In this document: positions 1-5,635 of the stretch, one piece after another
How positions within the stretch are numbered: position 1 is the first letter of the stretch
How the letters are laid out: the number at the start of each line of letters is the position of its first letter
NCBI GenBank assembly: GCA_934095805.1
Contig: CAKOKV010000067.1
Coordinates: 1-5,642 of the forward strand
Source of the DNA: an uncultured Bacilli bacterium
Lineage (GTDB): Bacteria; Bacillota_I; Bacilli_A; RF39; UBA660
Length of the DNA: 5,642 nucleotides
Reading direction: 5' to 3'
Notes under the pieces: generated by a model
The model's database searches: none
Seen by the model: only the letters and a program-made list of their open reading frames with translations
What the model was told of the DNA's origin: nothing
Translations under genes and position numbers: made by a program

Positions 1-24
1 TAATTTTACATCTTTTCTTTCCAT
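1..24 (-). CDS. Possible 5' end of a leftward gene, truncated by the window edge
   Basis: On the minus strand an ATG at 24-22 opens a frame reading MERKDVKL that runs off the left edge. An in-frame TAA lies upstream at about 83-85, and there is no other ATG between it and position 24, so this would be the first usual start. No Shine-Dalgarno sequence precedes it. A promoter-like pair (32-59) lies just upstream and would give an almost leaderless transcript. Eight codons are too few to recognise a family, and the frame could be chance. It is listed because the spacing to a TATAAT box makes a divergent gene plausible. Confidence 0.35.
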
Positions 25-31
25 ACAAATT

Positions 32-59
32 ATTATAATACATTTTTCTAAAAAGACAA
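32..59 (-). promoter_or_regulatory. Possible minus-strand promoter for the leftward gene
   Basis: Read on the minus strand there is a TTGTCT (-35-like, 59-54, four of six matches to TTGACA), a 16-base spacer, and a perfect TATAAT (37-32). The expected transcription start falls near 25, next to the ATG at 24, implying a leaderless or nearly leaderless message. TATAAT-like strings are common in DNA this A+T-rich, so support is moderate at best. Confidence 0.35.
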
Positions 60-66
60 ATAAAAT

Positions 67-95
67 TTGACATTATCGGTGATAAAATGTATTAT
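67..95 (+). promoter_or_regulatory. Sigma-A type promoter of the small lipoprotein gene
   Basis: A perfect -35 hexamer TTGACA (67-72), a 17-base spacer and a -10 hexamer TATTAT (90-95, five of six matches to TATAAT) form a near-consensus housekeeping promoter. The predicted start is about 101-103, at or immediately before the Shine-Dalgarno sequence at 102-108, so the 5' leader would be only about 11 nt. This is the best-matching promoter seen in the window. Confidence 0.75.
73..85 (+). promoter_or_regulatory. Dyad TTATC-GGT-GATAA inside the promoter spacer, candidate operator
   Basis: A perfect inverted repeat with 5-bp arms and a 3-base centre lies wholly between the -35 and -10 boxes of the lipoprotein promoter. 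A looser outer extension (ACATT at 70-74 and AATGT at 86-90) exists with a 2-base offset. The TATC-NNN-GATA core resembles the centre of tet-type operators, and its position would let a bound protein block RNA polymerase. No regulator gene is visible in the window. A 13-bp dyad in A+T-rich DNA can arise by chance. Confidence 0.35.
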
Positions 96-101
96 TTTAG
101 T

Positions 102-108
102 AGGAGGG
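102..108 (+). promoter_or_regulatory. Strong ribosome binding site of the lipoprotein gene
   Basis: AGGAGGG lies 4 bases before the ATG at 113. It is a near-perfect Shine-Dalgarno sequence at good spacing and is the main reason to accept this very short open frame as a real gene. Confidence 0.8.
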
Positions 109-112
109 TAAG

Positions 113-274
113 ATGAACAACAATCAAAAAAAGATACTTTCAATAGCTTTAAGTGTTTCTTTATTATTCAGTGCTGCTTGTAATAAAAATAGATCTGTAC
201 CAAATATGCCACCAGAACCAATTAGGAGTGAAGAACCTAAACAATTAAAGTTAAAACCTAAGAAGTTAGATTAG
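113..274 (+). CDS. Small secreted lipoprotein, unknown function (53 aa)
   Basis: The frame starts at ATG 113 behind a strong Shine-Dalgarno sequence and ends at TAG 272-274. Residues 1-7 (MNNNQKK) carry two lysines, residues 8-19 are hydrophobic, and F19-S20-A21-A22-C23 fits the PROSITE-type lipoprotein attachment pattern, with no charged residue in the six positions before it. The -3 residue is Ser rather than the favoured Leu. Cleavage before C23 would leave a mature lipid-anchored peptide of 31 residues, rich in Pro, Lys and Glu, with no predicted fold and no further Cys. It has its own promoter and terminator, so it is probably a single-gene transcript. No family is recognised. It could be a small envelope accessory peptide or the remnant of a longer lipoprotein, although the terminator directly after its stop argues against truncation. 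Confidence 0.72.
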   Translation: MNNNQKKILSIALSVSLLFSAACNKNRSVPNMPPEPIRSEEPKQLKLKPKKLD

Positions 275-299
275 AATAATTTTATATTATTCTTTTTTT
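273..299 (+). terminator. Rho-independent terminator after the lipoprotein gene
   Basis: AGAATAAT (273-280) pairs with ATTATTCT (286-293) in an 8-bp stem around a 5-base loop (TTTAT), followed by a run of T to 299. The stem overlaps the last two bases of the stop codon. It is nearly all A:U with one G:C pair, so it is weak on its own, but the 7-T tract and position right at the gene end support it. Confidence 0.65.
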
Positions 300-305
300 A
301 TTTAT

Positions 306-334
306 TTTTCTATAATAATTTGATATTCTATAAT
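306..334 (+). promoter_or_regulatory. Possible promoter of the 148-aa membrane protein gene
   Basis: A perfect TATAAT at 329-334 has only a weak -35 candidate (TTTTCT, 306-311, 17-base spacer) and would start transcription near 341, inside the Shine-Dalgarno sequence. A second TATAAT at 311-316 would give a leader of about 27 nt but also lacks a clear -35 box. A promoter is expected here because a terminator lies just upstream. Which box is used cannot be decided by eye. Confidence 0.4.
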
Positions 335-335
335 A

Positions 336-343
336 GAAGGGAG
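336..343 (+). promoter_or_regulatory. Ribosome binding site that fixes the start at 350
   Basis: GAAGGGAG ends 6 bases before ATG 350. It selects this ATG over the in-frame ATG at 320, which has no Shine-Dalgarno sequence and would put ten mostly polar or charged residues (MIFYNRREND) in front of the MKKDK signal-anchor start. Confidence 0.75.
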
Positions 344-349
344 AACGAT

Positions 350-796
350 ATGAAGAAAGATAAATATGTATTAGTAGTTATTTGTATTTTACTACTTGTT
401 ATTATTTCTATAATGATATTTAAACCTAATAATAAGAAAAAATATGAAGATAAAAGTATATTCTTATCATCAATAAAAGAAATATATAAAACTGCTAAAA
501 GTCAGTATACTGATGATATTAAATATTTTGGTAAGATTAATAATGTAAGTTGCGAAAGTGATATTAACACTAATTTAGATTATGATAATCTTAGTTATTA
601 TTATTCTTTTGATGATAATGGTAATATTAATAAAATATTTGCTTATAATGATAAGTATATTTTTGAACTTGAAAAAGATAATATTACTATTGATGACTTA
701 GGTTCTACATTATATGAAGATGTTAAAGATAATCCTTATATAAAAGATTATGATAATAATTTCAAATTAAGTTGTGATGGCAAAATAAATGGATAA
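350..796 (+). CDS. Single-pass membrane-anchored protein, unknown function (148 aa)
   Basis: The start at ATG 350 is chosen for its Shine-Dalgarno sequence. Residues 1-5 (MKKDK) are positively charged, residues 6-24 form one strongly hydrophobic helix, and residues 25-32 are again Lys/Asn-rich. The rest (about 33-148) is polar and rich in Asn, Asp, Tyr and Lys, and probably lies outside the cell by signal-anchor topology. That domain holds two cysteines, C68 and C142, that could form a disulfide; C12 is within the membrane helix. An amphipathic stretch at about 37-55, then alternating Tyr-rich strands and an Asp/Asn/Gly turn (SFDDNGNINK, 86-95), faintly recalls pilin-like or pseudopilin ectodomains. 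There is no recognisable prepilin peptidase motif (no Gly cleavage site and no Glu at +5), so I do not assign it. It is convergent with dtd and its stop codon sits inside the shared terminator hairpin. It is probably monocistronic. The function is not recognised. Confidence 0.75.
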   Translation: MKKDKYVLVVICILLLVIISIMIFKPNNKKKYEDKSIFLSSIKEIYKTAKSQYTDDIKYFGKINNVSCESDINTNLDYDNLSYYYSFDDNGNINKIFAYNDKYIFELEKDNITIDDLGSTLYEDVKDNPYIKDYDNNFKLSCDGKING

Positions 797-813
797 CTTG
801 TGTTATCCATTTT
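787..813. terminator. Bidirectional rho-independent terminator between convergent genes
   Basis: AAATGGATAAC (787-797) pairs perfectly with GTTATCCATTT (802-812) in an 11-bp stem with a TTGT loop. On the plus strand T-rich sequence (ATTTTATT) ends and follows it. On the minus strand the continuation reads ATTTATTTTG. It therefore serves the gene ending at 796 and, from the other side, the operon ending with dtd at 821. The plus-strand stop codon TAA (794-796) is inside the left arm. Confidence 0.8.
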
Positions 814-820
814 ATTATGA

Positions 821-1273
821 TTAATTTTTAAATAATTCTTTACTATCAAGTATTATTGTAACTGGTCCATCATTATATATTTCTACTTTCATATCTGCTC
901 CAAATATTCCAGTTTCTACTTTTAAAAATTCACTTAATTTTTCATTAAATAAATCATATAATTTTGTTGCTTCGTCTGGTTTCATTGCATTTATAAATGA
1001 TGGTCTATTTCCTTTTGTAGCATCAGCATATAATGTAAATTGACTTATACTAAGTATACTTCCTTTTGTATCAAGTATGCTTAAATTCATTTTTTCATTT
1101 TCATCTTCAAATACTCTTAAATTGATAATTTTTTTAATCATTTTATCAATTATTTCAGAATTATCTCCATCTGTGAAACTTACTAGTGCTACATATCCAT
1201 GATCTATTTTACCATGAACTTTTCCATCTATTGTTACTTTACTTGCTTTACTTCTTTGTAGTACTACTTTCAT
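821..1273 (-). CDS. dtd: D-aminoacyl-tRNA deacylase
   Basis: This enzyme hydrolyses the ester bond between a D-amino acid (for example D-Tyr) and tRNA, and also Gly wrongly attached to tRNA(Ala), recycling the tRNA in the cytoplasm. The 150-residue length is close to the usual 145-150. The family signature S77-Q78-F79-T80 is at the same numbers as in E. coli Dtd, within SQFTLYAD (77-84). Other conserved blocks are KMNL (61-64), the RPSF segment (90-93), TGIFGADM (121-128) and the Gly-cisPro motif NDGPVT (134-139), which excludes L-amino acids from the pocket. R7 in the LQRS start is retained. One mild departure is LVSFTDGD (30-37), where a Gly is common in place of Ser. The ATG at 1273 overlaps the relA stop by one base (TAATG). 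An AAAGGA Shine-Dalgarno sequence lies inside the relA end, 10 bases upstream, so expression is probably coupled to relA. It is the last gene of the operon. Confidence 0.95.
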   Translation of the reverse strand: MKVVLQRSKASKVTIDGKVHGKIDHGYVALVSFTDGDNSEIIDKMIKKIINLRVFEDENEKMNLSILDTKGSILSISQFTLYADATKGNRPSFINAMKPDEATKLYDLFNEKLSEFLKVETGIFGADMKVEIYNDGPVTIILDSKELFKN

Positions 1274-3402
1274 TATATAAATATCCTTTCTACTGTTGTT
1301 ACTGAACTTATTCCTTTTACTTCGTCTATAAATTTATGTAAGTCACTTATATTTTTAACTTTACATGTTATATTGTAGAATAGTTCTTTATTTCTATTTA
1401 CTAAATTTATTGAATCAATAATAATTGAATCTTTTGTTGATAGTGTTATTATTTGAAGTAATATATCATTTGCATCACTAATATAAACTTTTAGTTTTGC
1501 AGTGTATCTACTGTCTTTGTTTTCACTCCACTGTGCATCTATTAATCTTTCACTACTTAAGTCAATATTAGGACAGTTTTTAGAGTGTATTTTTACTCCA
1601 TAACCTTTTGTAATATAACCCACTATATCTTCACCATAAACTGGATTACAACAAGTAGCTAAGCTACATAATATATCTGTTGAACCTGCGATTATTATTC
1701 CATTACCATCTTTATTATTATTTTTATTAAGTGTTAATGTTTTCTTCTTAGGTTCATGTACTTCTAATCTACTAAGTATTGAAGAAGGTAAATATTTTAA
1801 TGTAGATACTCCAAAATAAATATCATCTAAATCTTTTGTACCTAAACTATTATTTAGTTTTTCTACATTTTCATCTGTTATAATGTCATTAATATCAACA
1901 TTCTTTTTCTTACATTCGTTAGCCAACATTTCATGACCAAGAGATATATATTTTTCTCTTTCTTTTTTATAGAAGTAAGATTTAATTCTTGATTTAGCTG
2001 CTTCTGTTTTAACTATTTTTAACCAACCTTTTGATGGAGCATGACCTTTTTGTGTTATAAGTTCTACCATATCTCCTTCTTTAAGTTCATAGTTTAGTTT
2101 AACCATTTTATTATTAACAAGAGCACCTGTTGTTGTATTACCTACTTCACTATGTATTTTATAAGCAAAGTCTATTGGTGTTGCACCATTTGGAAGTTCA
2201 ATAATATCTCCTTTAGGAGTATAAACATATATTTCACTTCTTTTAAGTTCTACTTTAATATTACTAAAGAAATCCATATTCTTTTCAATATCATTTACTT
2301 CTACTAAAACTCTAAATTGTTCTAAAATATGATCTAAATTATTTTTAACTGAGCCATCTATTTTTTCTTTATAGCTCCAGTGAGATGCAACTCCTTTTTC
2401 AGCTATTTCATCCATCTCATATGTTCTTACTTGAACTTCATAGATTCGTTTATCTTCTCCAAATACTGTTGTATGTAAACTTTGATATAAGTTTGGTTTT
2501 GGATTAGCAATATAATCTTTAAACCTATTTGGTACAGGTGGATATTTTGCTTGAACTAGTCCTATAACTCTATAACAATCTTCAACTGTATCAACTAATA
2601 CCCTTATACCTAGTAAATCATATATATTATTCCATGTTTTACCATTTTTTAATTTATTATAAATACCTCTTACTGATTTAACTCTTGATAACATTTGATA
2701 TTGAATATTATGATGATCAAGTAGTTGCATTATCTCATATTTCATTCTAGCAAGAGATTTTTCAAGTTCTGTTTTAGATGAATTTATTCTTTCTAAAACT
2801 TTATTATATCCTTCTGGATCACTATATTGAAGACATAAATCTTCCATTTCACTTTTCATTTTTTTCATACCAAGTCTATGTGCGATTGGTATATAAATAT
2901 TTTGTGTTTCATCAACTATATATTTTTGATGTTCTTTTGAATGTACTTTTAGTGATCTTAAATTATGTAATCTATCAGCAAACTTTATAAAAAGTGTTGC
3001 TGGATTTTCTGAAAGACCTACTATTATTCTTCTATATTTTTCTGGATTATTTACTTTGAATGTTTGCTTTAAATTACTTATTTTTGATATTGAGGAAACT
3101 ATATTAGCACTTTCTGTTCCAAACATTTCTTCTATTTCTTCATAAGTCATTTTTTGAAGTGATATTGCTTCGTGTATTAAAGCACATGCAATTGTAACTG
3201 GATCCATTTTAAGTTCTGCTAAGATATAAGCAACATTTATAGGGTGAAGAATATAATCTTCACCTGTTTCTCTTTTCATGTTGCTATAAATTATTTTAGC
3301 TTGTTCATAATACTTATTTATAAATTCTACATATTCATGATCCATATATGAATTTAATAAATCTACTAATTCTTCATAACTATGGTTTTTTATGATTTTC
3401 AC
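1273..3402 (-). CDS. relA: RelA/SpoT-family (p)ppGpp synthetase with degenerate hydrolase site
   Basis: This is a long RSH protein of the stringent response, which transfers pyrophosphate from ATP to GDP/GTP on stalled ribosomes. The 709 residues compare with about 735 in Bacillus. Domain order: hydrolase HD domain (about 20-195), synthetase (about 215-345), TGS (about 388-450, with H417), helical region (about 455-555), an Asn/Lys-rich linker (559-567), Cys motif domain (C584-C585, H606, C610) and ACT (about 633-709). Synthetase residues seen are R240, K242, D262 in YDLLGIR, RFKD (293-296), Y306 in YQSLH and E322 in EVQVRT; the usual Ser of KxxxS is G246. In the hydrolase, R44, H53, H77, D143 and N147 remain, but the HDxxED motif reads HEAISL (77-82), so the catalytic Glu-Asp pair is gone. 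Hydrolysis is therefore probably lost or weak (inference). The start is GTG, pressed against its ribosome binding site; the next in-frame ATG, M20, has none. It lies between secDF and dtd in one operon. Confidence 0.93.
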   Translation of the reverse strand: MKIIKNHSYEELVDLLNSYMDHEYVEFINKYYEQAKIIYSNMKRETGEDYILHPINVAYILAELKMDPVTIACALIHEAISLQKMTYEEIEEMFGTESANIVSSISKISNLKQTFKVNNPEKYRRIIVGLSENPATLFIKFADRLHNLRSLKVHSKEHQKYIVDETQNIYIPIAHRLGMKKMKSEMEDLCLQYSDPEGYNKVLERINSSKTELEKSLARMKYEIMQLLDHHNIQYQMLSRVKSVRGIYNKLKNGKTWNNIYDLLGIRVLVDTVEDCYRVIGLVQAKYPPVPNRFKDYIANPKPNLYQSLHTTVFGEDKRIYEVQVRTYEMDEIAEKGVASHWSYKEKIDGSVKNNLDHILEQFRVLVEVNDIEKNMDFFSNIKVELKRSEIYVYTPKGDIIELPNGATPIDFAYKIHSEVGNTTTGALVNNKMVKLNYELKEGDMVELITQKGHAPSKGWLKIVKTEAAKSRIKSYFYKKEREKYISLGHEMLANECKKKNVDINDIITDENVEKLNNSLGTKDLDDIYFGVSTLKYLPSSILSRLEVHEPKKKTLTLNKNNNKDGNGIIIAGSTDILCSLATCCNPVYGEDIVGYITKGYGVKIHSKNCPNIDLSSERLIDAQWSENKDSRYTAKLKVYISDANDILLQIITLSTKDSIIIDSINLVNRNKELFYNITCKVKNISDLHKFIDEVKGISSVTTVERIFI

Positions 3403-3408
3403 TCCCCT
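3400..3408 (-). promoter_or_regulatory. Unusual ribosome binding site overlapping the secDF stop and abutting the relA GTG
   Basis: On the minus strand the junction reads TAGGGGAGTG. The secDF stop TAG (3409-3407) overlaps AGGGGA (3408-3403), which runs straight into the GTG (3402-3400) with no spacer. Normal spacing would instead favour the rare codons ATC (3396-3394) or ATA (3393-3391). An in-frame TAA at 3417-3415 rules out an upstream ATG. Re-initiation by ribosomes finishing secDF is the most likely way relA is started. Confidence 0.6.
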
Positions 3409-5635
3409 ATATATTTATACCTTTGATTTTTAATTCTTCTGGTTCATCATCCTCATCATCATCTTTTTTATGCATTGTTCTCTTTTCAAATCTGATCCAT
3501 AATCTTGGGCCTATTAATAATGAGCTAACAGTACCAGCAATTAAACCTATTAATACTGAAATATTGAATGTATATATATCGTTAAGTCCTACTGCAATTA
3601 AAGTTACAACTGCAATTATTGTAGTAATACTTGTCCATATATTTCTATTAAATGTACTTGTTGAAGAAACATTAACAAGTTTATTAATTTCTTCATCAGT
3701 AAGTTCTTTTCTATTATTAAATATTTTCTTTCTGTTTTCTCTTATTCTATCAAATACAACTATCGTATCATTAATAGAGTATCCAATTATTGTAAGAAGT
3801 GATGCTACTATTATGAAATCTACTGGTATATAGAATATTGCAAATAGTGATAATATTATTAATACATCGTGAACTAGCATAAGTATTCCAACTATTGCAA
3901 AATTCATATTGAATCTTATTTTAACATATATAATTATTGCTATTAATGATATTAATAAAGATTTAATAGCATTATTAGTTAAGTTCTTAGTAACTAATGT
4001 ACTTATTTCACTACTTGATGTTTCATATCCTAATTCTTTAAGTTGATTTTTAACTTTGATACTAGTTTCATCATCTAATATATCATTTAGTTTAATAAAA
4101 CCTTCTTTTTTAGTTCCCATATAATAGTCATAATCTCTTACATCATACTTTTTAACTAATTCTGTTACTTTATTAAAGTCTATATCATTTGTAGATGAAA
4201 TATTAATATTTGTTCCACCAGTAAAGTCTACTCCGAAGTTAAATCCTCTTACAACTGCGAATATTATTCCAACTGTAATTATTGTAAGTGAAATAATAGT
4301 TGGAACTTTTCCTAATTTAACATAATCTTTTGATTTTGGTTCTTTTGATTTACCAAATAATAATTTATCTTTATCATCAAATACTTTTGATTTTACAAAT
4401 TGTTCCATTAATACTCTATATAATATTACTGTTGTAAATACTGTAACAAATATAGTAATAATTAACATTGTAGCAAATCCCTTTACTGTTGATTCACCAA
4501 ATACATAAAGTACAATTCCAGCTATTAAAGTTGTTATGTTAGCATCTATAATAGCTCCTAAACTACTCTTATTTCCTTCTCTAAATGCTTCTCTTAATTT
4601 TTTACCTTTTAATAATTCATCATGTACTCTACTATTAGATATTATTATTGAATCAACTGCCATACCTACTCCAAGAACTAAAGCAGCAATTCCTGTTAGT
4701 GTTAATACACCACCTACTAAATTGAATACTACAAATACTAATAATGCATAAGCAAATAAACATACACTAGCAATTACACCGCTAAGTCTATATTTAATTA
4801 CTAATATTAACATTATTAAAGCAAATGTTATAATTCCAGCTATTCCTGTTTTTGTTATTGTTTCACTACCAAATGATGGAGAAACACTTTTTGGTGTTGC
4901 TTCTTCTGTTAATTTAGTTGGAAGGCTTCCACTATTTATTAGATCTACTAAGCTTTGTGCTTCTTCTTTTGTAAAACTTCCTTCAATTACTACTGAATTA
5001 CTATTTAACCCTTCATTTACATATGCACTAGATATGCATTTCATATTAGCATCTAAGCCACAAGTTGTTTTCTCATTTTCATAAGAATCTAAACCTTCTA
5101 CAAAGTCTAACCAAATTACCATTAGATTTTCTCCATTTGGTTTTTTAGATATCTTTTTAGTTGCTTCATAGAATGCTCCTGTATCTTTTATATCTAATTT
5201 AACTTGATATTGAAATGTCTGTGGATCTTGTTCTAAAGCAGCTCCACCTCTTCCAAAAACATCACTTGATAATAATAAGTTATCTTCTGTATCTCTTATT
5301 GATAAAACAGCTGTAGTGCCTATTCTTTGTCTTGCCTCTTCTTCATTTTTAAGTCCTGGTAATTGAATTCTAATTAGGTTATCACCTTCAAAACTGATGA
5401 CTGGTTCACTTACACCTAATGTATCAATTCTATTTACTATTGCTTTATATGTTTTATCTAAATCATCTTCTGTAATAGTATCACCTTTTTTTAAAGGTTC
5501 AATATTATAAAGTATTTCAAAACCACCTTGTAAATCAATTCCATAAGAAATATTATTTATTATTGGCTTAATTAATAAAATACCTCCAATTAATATTAAT
5601 AATACTATTATTATTGGTTTTAATAATTTTTTCAT
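3407..5635 (-). CDS. secDF: Fused protein translocase subunit SecDF
   Basis: This accessory membrane subunit of the Sec translocon uses the proton gradient to help pull secreted proteins out of the SecYEG channel. The 742-residue SecD-SecF fusion is like the 737-residue B. subtilis protein. SecD half: TM1 (about 8-27), the GIDLQGG motif (32-38), a large external P1 domain (to about 258), then five TMs (about 262-280, 286-306, 311-333, 362-379, 384-408). SecF half: TM7 (about 445-463), GVDFTGG (468-474), external P4 domain (to about 550), then five TMs (about 555-571, 577-598, 602-625, 667-685, 690-713). Likely proton-relay residues are D328 (GMAVDS), D623 (IGYSINDT) and R664, by analogy with Thermus SecDF D340, D637 and R671. 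The SecF signature VVFDRIREN is canonical, while the matching SecD motif is divergent. The C-terminal tail is acidic (DDDEDDEPEE, 725-734). The ATG at 5635 leaves only 7 upstream bases, so its ribosome binding site and promoter lie outside the window. It is followed closely by relA. Confidence 0.95.
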   Translation of the reverse strand: MKKLLKPIIIVLLILIGGILLIKPIINNISYGIDLQGGFEILYNIEPLKKGDTITEDDLDKTYKAIVNRIDTLGVSEPVISFEGDNLIRIQLPGLKNEEEARQRIGTTAVLSIRDTEDNLLLSSDVFGRGGAALEQDPQTFQYQVKLDIKDTGAFYEATKKISKKPNGENLMVIWLDFVEGLDSYENEKTTCGLDANMKCISSAYVNEGLNSNSVVIEGSFTKEEAQSLVDLINSGSLPTKLTEEATPKSVSPSFGSETITKTGIAGIITFALIMLILVIKYRLSGVIASVCLFAYALLVFVVFNLVGGVLTLTGIAALVLGVGMAVDSIIISNSRVHDELLKGKKLREAFREGNKSSLGAIIDANITTLIAGIVLYVFGESTVKGFATMLIITIFVTVFTTVILYRVLMEQFVKSKVFDDKDKLLFGKSKEPKSKDYVKLGKVPTIISLTIITVGIIFAVVRGFNFGVDFTGGTNINISSTNDIDFNKVTELVKKYDVRDYDYYMGTKKEGFIKLNDILDDETSIKVKNQLKELGYETSSSEISTLVTKNLTNNAIKSLLISLIAIIIYVKIRFNMNFAIVGILMLVHDVLIILSLFAIFYIPVDFIIVASLLTIIGYSINDTIVVFDRIRENRKKIFNNRKELTDEEINKLVNVSSTSTFNRNIWTSITTIIAVVTLIAVGLNDIYTFNISVLIGLIAGTVSSLLIGPRLWIRFEKRTMHKKDDDEDDEPEELKIKGINI

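Noticed and set aside
320..349. Earlier ATG at 320 as the start of the membrane protein gene
   Set aside because: No Shine-Dalgarno sequence before it. ATG 350 has GAAGGGAG at proper spacing and gives a normal signal-anchor N-terminus.
2778..2990. Plus-strand open frame of about 70 codons inside relA
   Set aside because: It lies antisense within the conserved Rel hydrolase domain, with a hydrophobic, low-complexity translation; a shadow of the minus-strand gene.
3343..3345. Internal ATG (M20) as the true relA start
   Set aside because: No Shine-Dalgarno sequence precedes it, and starting at the GTG gives numbering that matches Rel proteins at R44, H53 and H77, so the longer protein is preferred.
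3423..3833. Plus-strand open frame of about 136 codons inside secDF
   Set aside because: The Ser-rich start is the antisense of the acidic Asp/Glu tail of SecDF, and the hydrophobic parts mirror its membrane segments. The minus frame is clearly the gene.
4536..4751. Plus-strand open frame of about 71 codons inside secDF
   Set aside because: Antisense to the conserved SecD membrane motifs; no family resemblance.
821..5635. Mycoplasma-type genetic code (TGA read as Trp)
   Set aside because: Tryptophans checked in relA are TGG, and the long frames are full length without any TGA, so the standard bacterial code fits.
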